Source of the DNA: Acinetobacter sp. C26M
GTDB lineage: Bacteria > Pseudomonadota > Gammaproteobacteria > Pseudomonadales > Moraxellaceae
DNA length: 64,000 nucleotides
Direction of reading: 5' to 3'
NCBI RefSeq assembly: GCF_023702675.1
Contig: NZ_CP098478.1
Location: 1,674,001 to 1,738,000, forward strand
The notes beneath the pieces were generated by a model. That model saw only the letters and a program-made list of their open reading frames with translations. It searched no databases and was not told where the DNA came from. This document shows, piece after piece, positions 8,130 to 17,197 of this stretch (position 1 is its first letter; each line of letters opens with the position of its first letter). The position numbers and the translations under genes are program-made.

Positions 8130-8903
8130 GTGTCAGACCATTTAGAAAACGAATTTGAGCTAAGCAATGAGGAAATGCATCTCTATAGTCGTCAGATTTT
8201 ATTAGATGGTTGGGATATCGAAGCACAAGAAAAACTCAAACTTGCCAATGTACTGATTATCGGTGCAGGGGGAATTGGCTGTACCAGTGCTGAGCTACTA
8301 GCACGCGCAGGTGTGGGGAAAATTTCCATTGTTGATGCTGATACTATTGAGATAAGTAATCTTCAAAGACAAATCGCATTTACAGCAAATGATTTAGGTC
8401 GATATAAAGCCGAAATTTTGGCAAAACATCTACAAGACATTAATCCACATATACAGGTCAGCTATCAAAATATACGATTCGATGAAACGAATGCTGATGA
8501 ACTCGTACAGCATCAAGATGTAGTCTTAGATGGCTGTGATAATTTTACCACCCGTTATCTGGTCAATGCGGTGTGTAAAAAGCATCAAGTACCACTCATC
8601 AGTGCTTCAGCCATCGGTTTTGAAGGGCAGATGTTTATGGTGGAATCGGATTCAGCTTGTTATGAATGCCTCTTTCCAAAAGAAGAGCATGCCAATGAAG
8701 GCCTACGCTGTGCAGAGTCAGGTGTATTGGCAACTACGCCTGTAATGATAGCGTCATTACAAGCACATCACACTTTGCTGTTTTTAGGGCTTGGTCTGAT
8801 GCCACTCAAGCAAAAACTGTTGCTTTGGAATGGTTTGAATTTATCGCAACGCATTCTTAAATTTGAAAAAGATGTAAATTGTCCAGTTTGTCAGGCAACT
8901 TGA
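8130..8903 (+). CDS. moeB: Molybdopterin-synthase adenylyltransferase (ThiF/MoeB/HesA family)
   Basis: About 257 residues from a GTG at 8130, with AAGAAG about 8 bases upstream; an upstream GTG at 8046 adds 28 residues unlike the family. The E1-type adenylation fold shows the ATP-binding GAGGIGC, SNLQRQ with the Arg that contacts ATP, LDGCDNF, and two zinc-binding CxxC pairs (CYEC and CPVC). MoeB adenylates the C-terminal Gly-Gly of MoaD so that sulfur can be loaded for molybdopterin synthesis; ThiF does the same for ThiS. No moa or thi gene is nearby, so MoeB rather than ThiF is by overall resemblance and not context. Confidence 0.85.
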   Translation: MSDHLENEFELSNEEMHLYSRQILLDGWDIEAQEKLKLANVLIIGAGGIGCTSAELLARAGVGKISIVDADTIEISNLQRQIAFTANDLGRYKAEILAKHLQDINPHIQVSYQNIRFDETNADELVQHQDVVLDGCDNFTTRYLVNAVCKKHQVPLISASAIGFEGQMFMVESDSACYECLFPKEEHANEGLRCAESGVLATTPVMIASLQAHHTLLFLGLGLMPLKQKLLLWNGLNLSQRILKFEKDVNCPVCQAT

Positions 8904-8959
8904 TCGGTAAATTGAGCAAAATTTGCTAAACTAATGCCATCTGTGAGGCAAGAAAGATT

Positions 8960-10258
8960 ATGAAAAGAAATATTTTATTCGATGGATTACGATCTGTTGC
9001 ACGTATTGGTGAAACAGTGGTGGTTGCAGCACAAGCAGGTGTGAAATATGCAACTGAAAAACCAAGCAACGCCAAACTTATGCGTGAGACCTTTGAGTCG
9101 CTTGGCTCGACTTATATCAAACTGGGACAATTTATTGCCAGTACGCCGTCTTTATTCCCACGTGAATATGTTCAGGAATTCCAAGGCTGTTTAGATCAAA
9201 CGCCTACTTTACCGTTTAGCTATATTCAAAAAGTATTGGCAGAAGAGTTCGAAGGTCGCAATCTCAATGAAATTTTCAGTTTTATTGACGAAAAACCTTT
9301 GGCTTCCGCCTCAATTGCACAAGTCCATGCTGCTCGATTAGTCACGGGCGAAGATGTGGTATTAAAGGTTCAAAAACCTGGTGTAGAAACCATTTTATAT
9401 ACCGACTTAAATGTGGTGCATTGGGCGACAAAACTTTTAGAAAAAGCTGTGCCAAAAATCAAGTTTGCGTCGCTTTCTGAAATTGTAGATGAGATCAAAA
9501 CACGTATGGTACGTGAAGTTGATTTTATTGAAGAAGCTCAGAATTTGGATGATTTTATCCAGTACTTAAATGTGTCTGGTAACCAAGCTGCAACTGCGCC
9601 AAAAGTTTATCACCAGTTTTCGACTCGCCGTGTGCTCACGATGCAGCGTTTATATGGTGTGTCATTGACTGACTTTGATGTGGTGAAACAATACGCTAAA
9701 GACCCGACGCAAGTCTTGATTACTGCGATGAATACTTGGTTTGGCAGCTTAATGCTATGTAAGAGTTTCCATGCGGATTTACATGCAGGTAATCTGATGT
9801 TACTTGAAGATGGGCGTATTGGTTTTATTGATTTCGGTATTGTTGGGCAGTTAAACCCTGAAGTATGGACAGCATGTATGGCGTTTATGGATGCTTTACA
9901 GCATACCAATTACAACGCAATGGCTGAAAACATGCTGAAAATGGGTATGACCCATCAGAAAATTGATACCCAAGTATTGGCTGATGATTTAGAGCGTTTA
10001 TTTAGTGGTGTGTTATTGGCAGATCCACAAGAAATTCTCAGTTCCAATCCAGCAGATTTGAATGACATCATGATGGACATGGTAGCTGTAGGCGAGCGTC
10101 ACGGTATCAAATTCCCGCGTGACTTCGCTTTGTTATTCAAGCAAATGCTATATTTTGATCGTTTCATGCGTGTTCTCGCACCATATATCGATATTTATGC
10201 TGACCAACGTTTAAAAATGGTTCACAATATTGAACCTGCTTCGTTTTTAAAGCATTAA
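8960..10258 (+). CDS. ABC1/AarF-family atypical kinase
   Basis: 432 residues of the ABC1/AarF/UbiB protein-kinase-like family. It has KLGQ at 54-57 in the family-specific KxGQ region, an Ala-rich loop ASIAQVHAA, a VAIB-type Lys in VLKVQKPG, DLHAGN as catalytic loop and IDFG as the metal-binding DFG. Family members (UbiB, Coq8) assist ubiquinone biosynthesis, probably as ATPases. This copy lacks the paired C-terminal membrane helices of true UbiB, so I leave the symbol empty. It starts 56 bases after moeB and is followed by folB, likely as one transcript. Confidence 0.88.
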   Translation: MKRNILFDGLRSVARIGETVVVAAQAGVKYATEKPSNAKLMRETFESLGSTYIKLGQFIASTPSLFPREYVQEFQGCLDQTPTLPFSYIQKVLAEEFEGRNLNEIFSFIDEKPLASASIAQVHAARLVTGEDVVLKVQKPGVETILYTDLNVVHWATKLLEKAVPKIKFASLSEIVDEIKTRMVREVDFIEEAQNLDDFIQYLNVSGNQAATAPKVYHQFSTRRVLTMQRLYGVSLTDFDVVKQYAKDPTQVLITAMNTWFGSLMLCKSFHADLHAGNLMLLEDGRIGFIDFGIVGQLNPEVWTACMAFMDALQHTNYNAMAENMLKMGMTHQKIDTQVLADDLERLFSGVLLADPQEILSSNPADLNDIMMDMVAVGERHGIKFPRDFALLFKQMLYFDRFMRVLAPYIDIYADQRLKMVHNIEPASFLKH

Positions 10259-10284
10259 TTTATTTATCGGTTCATTAGGTCATT

Positions 10285-10665
10285 ATGGATGCCATTATAA
10301 TTGAAGGATTGAAGGTTGATACTGTGGTTGGCTGTTTCAATTGGGAACGCCAGATTATTCAACCTTTAATGCTAGATCTCACCATTCATAATGATCTATC
10401 ACAAGCTGCACACTCGGATGAGCTAGAAGATACGCTAAACTATGCGCAAATCTGCGAGCTTGCAGCTCAAGTCATACAAGAGGCGAAACCGAAACTGATT
10501 GAGCACGCTGCTCAATTGGTACTTGAATGTCTATTTACGACTTTCCCCTCGATCGAATCGATCAGTATCACCATTCGCAAACCCGCCATCATTGCACAAG
10601 CCAATGCAGTAGGAATTCGCCTTGAACGCAACAGAAACAATTTTTGCGCTCGCACTGGCGAGTAA
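10285..10665 (+). CDS. folB: Dihydroneopterin aldolase
   Basis: 126 residues, the usual FolB length. It begins DAIIIEGLKVDTVVGCFNWER, with the Glu of the family IGV-x-x-x-ER motif preserved, then a DTLNYAQI segment typical of the pterin-binding tunnel and a KP near the C-terminus. FolB cleaves or epimerises 7,8-dihydroneopterin to give 6-hydroxymethyl-7,8-dihydropterin for folate synthesis. It overlaps the downstream folK frame by 44 bases, which suggests translational coupling of consecutive pathway steps. Confidence 0.93.
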   Translation: MDAIIIEGLKVDTVVGCFNWERQIIQPLMLDLTIHNDLSQAAHSDELEDTLNYAQICELAAQVIQEAKPKLIEHAAQLVLECLFTTFPSIESISITIRKPAIIAQANAVGIRLERNRNNFCARTGE

Positions 10666-11056
10666 TGTCCAGCAACAACAAAATTTCACTTTTGCTTATG
10701 AACAGCTCTCAAGTTTGGGCGCAGTGGAATTTTCTCCGATTTATGAAATTCCATGTCGGGATGGGATCGGGGCTGATTATTGGAATTCTGCCTGCCTATT
10801 AAAGAGTCGCCTTTGTGTCGATGAAGTGACGGAAATCCTTAAACAATTAGAAATGCAATCTGGTCGAGTTCGTCCATCACACCATATCAGTTTGGATATT
10901 GATGTCATCGCATGGGGTGAAACTTTAGATCATATGCAATTTAATCCAAAAAAGTTACCATTGGCTTTGGATGTAAAAATTCCTCTATATGATTTATGGC
11001 AGCACGCAGATTTAGCCTATCTTCAAAGCATGCATTATCCTGTCATTACAATGTAA
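10622..11056 (+). CDS. folK: Divergent 6-hydroxymethyl-dihydropterin pyrophosphokinase
   Basis: About 144 residues, short for HPPK (usually 155-165). The first strand FALALASN corresponds to the conserved ALGSN start. An in-frame stop at 10610-10612 leaves the TTG at 10622 as the only usual start that keeps this strand, so the gene overlaps folB by 44 bases. The Mg-binding Asp pair is kept (SLDIDV), but the usual R-x-x-P-R before it is altered (VRPSHHIS). HPPK transfers pyrophosphate from ATP to the FolB product. The pairing with folB supports the call; the altered catalytic loop leaves activity uncertain, and a second standard folK elsewhere is possible. Confidence 0.78.
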   Translation: MNATETIFALALASNVQQQQNFTFAYEQLSSLGAVEFSPIYEIPCRDGIGADYWNSACLLKSRLCVDEVTEILKQLEMQSGRVRPSHHISLDIDVIAWGETLDHMQFNPKKLPLALDVKIPLYDLWQHADLAYLQSMHYPVITM

Positions 11057-11096
11057 TACTTTAATGAGGTAACACTATAATAATAGGAAGTTTTTT

Positions 11097-11648
11097 ATGA
11101 AACTTATTTTAATTTTATCGACTTTAACGGTTTTACTTTCGGGTTGTGCGGCGATGAGTGTCGAGCAATGCAAAACAGCAAATTGGTTTAATGTGGGTGA
11201 AAGAGATGGCTCCGATGGGCATGAATCCCGTTTAGATAAATACTATTCTTCCTGTCAAAAAGCCAATATTGTGCCCAATCAAAAGTTATATGAGCAAGGG
11301 TATCAAAAAGGTCTAGGCTATTATTGCCGACCAGAAATTATATTTAGTGAAGCGCTCGAAGGTCGTGGTGATATTCGGGTTTGCCCAATCGAAAAACGTG
11401 AATCCTTGCGCAGCTACTATCAAGTTGCCAATGAATATTATCAAGCAGATTCAGAGTTTGATCGTTCTCAAAATGATATGAACCGTTATTTGAAAGAGCT
11501 GGAACGTAAAGACCTTTCAAGTAAAGTTCGGGATGATTATCAAAAACGTTTATATGATTTGCGCATCAATAGTAGTTGGGTACAGTCACGTTACCATCAA
11601 GCTGTTCGAAATCTAGAACGCTTTAAGGCCGAACATGGTTTGTATTAA
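11097..11648 (+). CDS. DUF2799 family lipoprotein
   Basis: 183 residues. A lipoprotein signal peptide ends LLSGC (Cys at 17), followed by MSVEQCKTANWFNVGERDG, which is the DUF2799 signature, and YEQGYQKGLGYYC. The C-terminal part (about 105-180) is a charged helix with coiled-coil character. The family has no established role beyond a periplasm-facing lipoprotein. It follows folK by 40 bases and ends with a clear terminator, so it may share the folB-folK transcript. Confidence 0.88.
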   Translation: MKLILILSTLTVLLSGCAAMSVEQCKTANWFNVGERDGSDGHESRLDKYYSSCQKANIVPNQKLYEQGYQKGLGYYCRPEIIFSEALEGRGDIRVCPIEKRESLRSYYQVANEYYQADSEFDRSQNDMNRYLKELERKDLSSKVRDDYQKRLYDLRINSSWVQSRYHQAVRNLERFKAEHGLY

Positions 11649-11672
11649 GCAGTGATGCTTGAGTGATGATTT

Positions 11673-11705
11673 AAAAATCCATGGCTGCGTCCATGGATTT
11701 TTTGT
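11673..11705 (+). terminator. Intrinsic terminator
   Basis: The perfect stem AAATCCATGG / CCATGGATTT with a 6-base loop is followed by a T-run after the DUF2799 gene. Confidence 0.88.
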
Positions 11706-11788
11706 TTGCGACGAACACACTTGAGTTACATACGCCTGTATACAAGGATGTTTAAATAGATAACAAGCGAATAATGAAGGAATTATTT

Positions 11789-12247
11789 ATGCAAGCCAAG
11801 TTACTTATTGCTGTAGGGATTATCCTCTGTGGCAGCATGAACTCAGCCTATGCAATTGATGCCAAATATCGACAACAATTAGAACAATCAGGTTGCACCC
11901 AAGTCAGTGAAGCACAGGGCTGTGATATAACGAAAAGCAAAGAGGAAAATAGCCAGGCGGGATTTGTCGAGCAAACGGTAGAAGTACCTAGTTCGAGTAT
12001 ATCGACACAACAACCACAGTGGATTGCAGAAAGATCAGATGGTTCAACATTGGCTTTGATTAAAATTGATCAGCAGCAGCGGGTTTGGGTGAATGACACG
12101 CGTGTTATTGCAGTAAAGAAGAATGATCAGTTGAGTTTTAGACAGGGTAAAATCGACTACACGATTTTTACTGATTTAGATAAGCAGTCGCAAAGCTTTT
12201 GGAGTGACCGTTATTCAACTGATAAAGGCAAAATTATCTTTCGTTAA
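11789..12247 (+). CDS. Exported hypothetical protein
   Basis: About 152 residues from the ATG at 11789, chosen because AAGGAA lies about 8 bases before it; an in-frame ATG at 11774 would overlap this ribosome-binding site. A Sec signal peptide (KLLIAVGIILCGSMNSAYA) is followed by a short Cys pair region (GCTQVSEAQGCD), a Ser/Gln linker and a C-terminal segment of short strands. I recognise no family. It faces coq7, and a shared terminator lies between the two. Confidence 0.7.
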   Translation: MQAKLLIAVGIILCGSMNSAYAIDAKYRQQLEQSGCTQVSEAQGCDITKSKEENSQAGFVEQTVEVPSSSISTQQPQWIAERSDGSTLALIKIDQQQRVWVNDTRVIAVKKNDQLSFRQGKIDYTIFTDLDKQSQSFWSDRYSTDKGKIIFR

Positions 12248-12270
12248 TTTTTGATTGTATCTGTTAAAAC

Positions 12271-12300
12271 AAAAGGGAATTACCTCGCAATAATTCCCTT
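12271..12300. terminator. Bidirectional intrinsic terminator
   Basis: The stem AAGGGAATTA / TAATTCCCTT with an 8-base loop sits between the convergent exported-protein gene and coq7, with an A-run on the left side to serve the minus strand. Confidence 0.75.
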
Positions 12301-12307
12301 GGATAAC

Positions 12308-12943
12308 TTAAAGATAATAACTGGTTTTAGTCATGAGTTTTGAAATGGCAGTCATTGTAATCCGTACAGGCGCAGGTAAGTCTACACCACCTGCTTCTAA
12401 GGCGGTATCACGATGATGCAATTCATCTTCATTCATCTGGACTAAAATTTTACGTGAACGTTCATCATGTGCAGGAAGTTGTTGAATGTGTTCCTGTAAG
12501 TGTTGGCTAACTTGACGTTCAGTTTCTGCGACAAAACCTAGACTATATTTATCGCCTGCAATCCCTGCAATCGCACCCATACCATAAGATAGGCCATACC
12601 AAATTGGATTTAATACACTGGTGTGGCTATCTAGTTCTTTTAAACGATCTTCGCACCACGCCAAATGGTCTTGCTCTTCAATCGCCGCTTGCTGCATTTC
12701 TTCACGGACATGCGGTAATTTTGCAGTGAGTGCCTGACCATGATAAAGCGCTTGAGCACAGACTTCACCACTATGATTAACTCGCATCAAACCTGCAACA
12801 TGACGGGCATCACTGACGCAAAGTTGTGAAGGTTCATCATTGGCAGGATTCGTCCGTTGTGCACTGGTTGCACCTGGTACCAAACTACGTAAGGCTTGAT
12901 CAAACGAATGAATCATTTTATCGAGACCTGTGTAATGACGCAT
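12308..12943 (-). CDS. coq7: 3-demethoxyubiquinol 3-hydroxylase (diiron)
   Basis: 211 residues of the Coq7/UbiF-replacing family. The ferritin-like diiron ligands are visible: RVNHSGEVCAQ (first Glu), AIEEQDHLAWCEDRL (Glu and His), FVAETERQV, and DELHHRDTA. Coq7 performs the C6 hydroxylation in ubiquinone synthesis and replaces UbiF in Acinetobacter and Pseudomonas. It starts 4 bases after the end of the LplT-like gene in the same direction, so the two are probably co-transcribed. Confidence 0.95.
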   Translation of the reverse strand: MRHYTGLDKMIHSFDQALRSLVPGATSAQRTNPANDEPSQLCVSDARHVAGLMRVNHSGEVCAQALYHGQALTAKLPHVREEMQQAAIEEQDHLAWCEDRLKELDSHTSVLNPIWYGLSYGMGAIAGIAGDKYSLGFVAETERQVSQHLQEHIQQLPAHDERSRKILVQMNEDELHHRDTALEAGGVDLPAPVRITMTAISKLMTKTSYYL

Positions 12944-12946
12944 AGA

Positions 12947-14266
12947 TTAATCCTCTAAAGTATTGGGAGCATTTTCCAATAAAGGTTTTAGGCGTTTTAA
13001 TAACCAAAATGAAAAAATTGCACTTAAAACTGCGGTAATGGTAAATAATATTTTAATATCAATTTTTAAAATGCTTAAGATTAAAATTGAAAAAACTGCG
13101 GAAGAGACCATAAATACAGCATTTAAAATGTTATTTGCTGCGACAACACGCGCTCGGTGTGAGCGTGGTGAATAGGCCTGCATCATGGCATAGAGTGGCA
13201 CAATATAGAATCCACCGCTAATGCCCAGCAAAGTCACTGCCAACATCACATGATAATAGACGGCACCGAGTGTAAACATATCTTTTAAGCTGAGTAACTC
13301 ACCTGTACGTTCAGGCACAAAGGCTAGACTTGCTGCCAGATATAGCGCAAAAACGGTTAAACCAATTGCGCCATAAGGCACCATCTTGATATTAATATCT
13401 GACCCACCAATTTTTCGGCAAAGTAAAGAGCCAACACCAATCCCGACCGAGAAAAAGGTAAGCAACAGGCTTACCACATTTTCGGAAGCATGTAGATTTT
13501 GTTGTGTCAGTTGTGGAATTTGGGTTAAGTAGGTTGCGCCATAAAACCAATACCAAGAGTTACCTAACAGAATTACAAATACAACGGGGATGCTTTTTGC
13601 ATATTTGATGGTTTGAAAACTGGTACGAATGAAGTTCCAATCAATTTTTAAATCGGGTGCTGCAACTTTCTGTGGCAGAATAAAACGGCTACATAAATAG
13701 CCTAAGCATGCGATCACCACAACGGTGACACTGATCCATAACAGATTGCCTTCAGAAGAAGCAATCACAGCACCACCTAGAATCATCCCCAGCAAAATCG
13801 CAATGGAGGTGCCAGATTGGAACAGCGCATTGCCTGACATTAACTCTTGTGGTTTTAAAATCTCAGGCAGAATGGCGTATTTGATCGGGCCAAAGCAGGT
13901 TGAATGGGTTCCCATTAAAAATAAGGCGAACAAGAGTAACCATAAATTTCCAAGTAGGAAGCCAGCGGTACCAATCAACATGATCACGATTTCTAATATT
14001 TTAATAAAGCGAATCAACTGTGATCGTTCGTACTTGTCGGCAATTTGACCAGCAGTCGCTGAGAAAAAGAAGTAGGGCAATATGAATAATAAAGCAGCTA
14101 AATTATTTAAGGTACTGACAGGGGCACTTTGTTGTTGAATCCACCCATAGGTAATAACTAAAAGCAGCGCTTGCTTATAAACATTATCATTAAGTGCGCC
14201 AAAGAACTGAGTGAAAAACATCGGGGCGAACCGACGTGATGTCATTAAGTGCTCGTCTTGTTTCAT
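12947..14266 (-). CDS. lplT: MFS transporter, LplT-like (lysophospholipid flippase)
   Basis: 439 residues with about 12 membrane segments. The N-terminus FAPMFFTQFFGALNDNVYKQ is highly typical of LplT and of the N-terminal domain of Aas-fused transporters. LplT flips lysophospholipids into the cytoplasmic leaflet for reacylation. No aas acyltransferase gene is adjacent, so the substrate rests on family resemblance alone. The gene is divergent from tamA (163 bases between starts) and is followed closely by coq7. Confidence 0.82.
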   Translation of the reverse strand: MKQDEHLMTSRRFAPMFFTQFFGALNDNVYKQALLLVITYGWIQQQSAPVSTLNNLAALLFILPYFFFSATAGQIADKYERSQLIRFIKILEIVIMLIGTAGFLLGNLWLLLFALFLMGTHSTCFGPIKYAILPEILKPQELMSGNALFQSGTSIAILLGMILGGAVIASSEGNLLWISVTVVVIACLGYLCSRFILPQKVAAPDLKIDWNFIRTSFQTIKYAKSIPVVFVILLGNSWYWFYGATYLTQIPQLTQQNLHASENVVSLLLTFFSVGIGVGSLLCRKIGGSDINIKMVPYGAIGLTVFALYLAASLAFVPERTGELLSLKDMFTLGAVYYHVMLAVTLLGISGGFYIVPLYAMMQAYSPRSHRARVVAANNILNAVFMVSSAVFSILILSILKIDIKILFTITAVLSAIFSFWLLKRLKPLLENAPNTLED

Positions 14267-14428
14267 CGTGTGTTCACTTCATTGTGATTTATAAAAAAAT
14301 GTGACGAACTGTAAAAAGGTGATGAAATGCATGTATGATACCAAGGTCTGATTGGATGAAAAATCAAAGATTTGAAGTTATTTCACCCATCAAAAACGAT
14401 AAATTAAAAAACAAATTTAGAGTTTTAC

Positions 14429-17146
14429 ATGCCATCTAAAACGAAGTTTAAACAGTCGACACTGGTTCATTCTATGCATTTAATTTTTAAAATGCAGGGT
14501 TTTCCTAAACTTATTTGTAGTGGTTTTTTAATTAGTTCTTGCATATCAGGTGTTTATGCTCAAGAGCAAAATTTAACTATGCCTGAAAATCAAGCAGTTG
14601 AACAGACCGAACAGCCGATCGAATTGGCGGTTGTAGCGGCCGCGCCAACAGTTCCAGCAATCAATCTTGCAGATCAAGGGGTATTGCCAGGGCAAGACAG
14701 TTTGGCTGCGTTAAAAGAACAACAACAATCCACTAATCAAATTAACGAATTGAAACCGATTCAGTTGGATGACAATTTAGAAAATTTGCCTGTGATTCCT
14801 GTGGATCAAGGTATGGCAAATGAAATTTTCCGTGTTGCAGAAGATGCAAAGAACGAAGCGCAAGCGTATCGTGAGAATACTGCAAAGAATCCAGCACCAA
14901 TTATTGCCGACGCATCACAGACTGAGCTGACTGAAATCAAGCAAGCACCGCTGAATATTGACCAGTTAATGGGTGAGATTCAAGCGGATAGTAAGATTGT
15001 GGTTGAGGCCAATGAAACTGGTAAAACATTAGCTGATTTGCAGCCTAAGTCTGATCAACCGCAGGAAAAGGTTGGATTCTTTAAACGAATAGTGAATCGT
15101 TTCCGTCCAGATAATTTACTCAGTACGGATAAAATTCCGCGTATTTCTGCAGATGTGACTGGCGCACCTGCGATTTTGGCACTGAATATCAAAGCCAAAC
15201 TATCTAGCTTCACTCAAGAATCCTTTGAAGATTTTAATGTTGCCTTACCGCAATTGCGTGCTTTGACCAATCAGGCGGCACAGGCAGTAGGTTATTACAA
15301 TGCCACTTATACTTTTGTGAAAGAAAGTGAAAGCAAAGTGAAAGTCATTGTAGTACCAAATGAACCCGTTAAGATTAAAGAACAAAATATTGAATTCACT
15401 GGGGCAGGTGCCAATACCCCGCAATTCCAAGTGATTCGATTAATTCCAGAGCAAGATGTCGGCGATATTTTTAATCATGGCGCTTATGAAGCAACCAAAA
15501 CCAAAATTACCACGGTGGCTTCGGATAACGGTTATTTCGATGCATTTTGGCGATTACATGATGTCAAAATCACACAACCAGAAAAAACTGCTGAAATTAA
15601 TTTAAATTATGAAACAGGCGAGCGATATAAATTAAAGAAAGTTGAGTATCGGATGAGTGATCCGAGCAAGCCATTGCCACTTACACAGAAGGTCCTAGAT
15701 AGCTTGGCACCTTGGAAAGAGGGCGATGATTATGCCTTCTGGCGTGTCAATGCTTTGGCAAATAACTTAACCAATACCCGTTATTTTAACTATACCTTGG
15801 TTGATACGATCAAACCGGATGCCATTCAACCACCGTTGGATTTACCACCTGACTTACAAGCTTTGGTTGATCAGCAACGTGTGCAAGAATCACAATTGAT
15901 GAATAGTCAACAAAAAGCAGATCTTGCCCGTGCAAAAATCACTTCGGCACAAGAAGTAACACAGGATGTTGTAGATGAATCACAGTTCTCTGGTGCTGAA
16001 CCTGCACAACCTTATGCATTGGCTCGTTCAATGCCGATGCCGCCTGCACATGATGATGACGATGAAGAACGTCAGAAGCTCGAAGAACAAGCACGAGCAG
16101 AACGCAAAATTCCTGTTGTGGTGACGCTGAATGCCGATCGTTTAAATAGCCTTGAAACTGGTATTGGTTACGGTACAGATACTGGTGCGCGTATTCGTAC
16201 TCAGTATCGTCGGGCCATCGTCAATAAATATGGTCATTCTTTCGATGCCAACGTCGAGGTTTCAGAAATCCGTCAATCGATTGATGGTCGTTACAGTATT
16301 CCGTATAAACATCCATTAAATGATTACTTTAACCTTGTTGGTGGTTATGAGCGCGAAACTCGTGATGACATTGGTCCAGATGTAAACCTATTGGTCGAAT
16401 CTGCTGTACTGGGCGGTGAGCGTGTGATTAAAAATCCACTGGGGGACTGGCAACATACCTTTGGTTTACGTTATCGCTTAGATCGCTTGACCAAAAAAGG
16501 TGATGTGGATGTCGATAAATTGCCTGATGCATTCAAAGTTTCAGGAATTGATTCTGAGCAAGAATCTTTGCTGTTAGGTTATGAAGCATCAAAAACCAAT
16601 ACCAACACCCGTTTAAACCCAACGCGCGGATTCAAACAGACTTATAAAGTGGAATTGGGGACTGAGTCTTTACTCTCAGATGCCAATATGGCAATTGTAA
16701 GTGCGGGCTGGCGTTTTATTTATTCATTGGGTGAAAATGACAATCATCAATTCGTTGGGCGCGGTGATGCCAGCTATATCTTTACAGATGATTTTAATAA
16801 AGTGCCTTATAACTTACGTTTCTTTACGGGTGGTGATCAATCTTTACGTGGTTTCGACTATAAGAGTTTATCACCAGAAGAAAATGGCTATAAATTGGGT
16901 GGGCAAGCCTTAGGGGTTGGTTCCTTAGAATATAACTATCAATTTAAAGATGGCTGGCGTGCTGCTGTGTTCTCAGACTTTGGTAATGCTTATGACAAAC
17001 AATTTAGCAACCCAACAGAATACAGTGTCGGTGTTGGTATCCGCTGGAGATCTCCAATTGGACCAATTCGATTAGATATCGCATCAGGTATTTCGAATGA
17101 TAATAATCCAATTCGATTACATTTCTTTATTGGTCCACAGCTTTAA
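14429..17146 (+). CDS. tamA: Translocation and assembly module outer-membrane subunit TamA
   Basis: 905 residues. A signal sequence (ending about residue 44, GVYA) is followed by a Gln/Glu/Pro-rich, low-complexity stretch of roughly 180 residues not found in the 577-residue E. coli TamA. POTRA-like domains (about 235-450) follow, then a second charged linker and a 16-strand Omp85 barrel (about 565-905) with GGDQSLRGFDY matching the family (V/I)RG(F/Y) lid-lock motif. It ends in Leu, close to the classical aromatic C-terminus. It partners with TamB, encoded next, to insert outer-membrane proteins. The enlarged N-terminal linker is the notable feature. Confidence 0.93.
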   Translation: MPSKTKFKQSTLVHSMHLIFKMQGFPKLICSGFLISSCISGVYAQEQNLTMPENQAVEQTEQPIELAVVAAAPTVPAINLADQGVLPGQDSLAALKEQQQSTNQINELKPIQLDDNLENLPVIPVDQGMANEIFRVAEDAKNEAQAYRENTAKNPAPIIADASQTELTEIKQAPLNIDQLMGEIQADSKIVVEANETGKTLADLQPKSDQPQEKVGFFKRIVNRFRPDNLLSTDKIPRISADVTGAPAILALNIKAKLSSFTQESFEDFNVALPQLRALTNQAAQAVGYYNATYTFVKESESKVKVIVVPNEPVKIKEQNIEFTGAGANTPQFQVIRLIPEQDVGDIFNHGAYEATKTKITTVASDNGYFDAFWRLHDVKITQPEKTAEINLNYETGERYKLKKVEYRMSDPSKPLPLTQKVLDSLAPWKEGDDYAFWRVNALANNLTNTRYFNYTLVDTIKPDAIQPPLDLPPDLQALVDQQRVQESQLMNSQQKADLARAKITSAQEVTQDVVDESQFSGAEPAQPYALARSMPMPPAHDDDDEERQKLEEQARAERKIPVVVTLNADRLNSLETGIGYGTDTGARIRTQYRRAIVNKYGHSFDANVEVSEIRQSIDGRYSIPYKHPLNDYFNLVGGYERETRDDIGPDVNLLVESAVLGGERVIKNPLGDWQHTFGLRYRLDRLTKKGDVDVDKLPDAFKVSGIDSEQESLLLGYEASKTNTNTRLNPTRGFKQTYKVELGTESLLSDANMAIVSAGWRFIYSLGENDNHQFVGRGDASYIFTDDFNKVPYNLRFFTGGDQSLRGFDYKSLSPEENGYKLGGQALGVGSLEYNYQFKDGWRAAVFSDFGNAYDKQFSNPTEYSVGVGIRWRSPIGPIRLDIASGISNDNNPIRLHFFIGPQL

Positions 17147-17197
17147 AAACTTTTTTAGCTCTGTACTTGATCAGGGCAAAACAATTTCGGGTTGATT

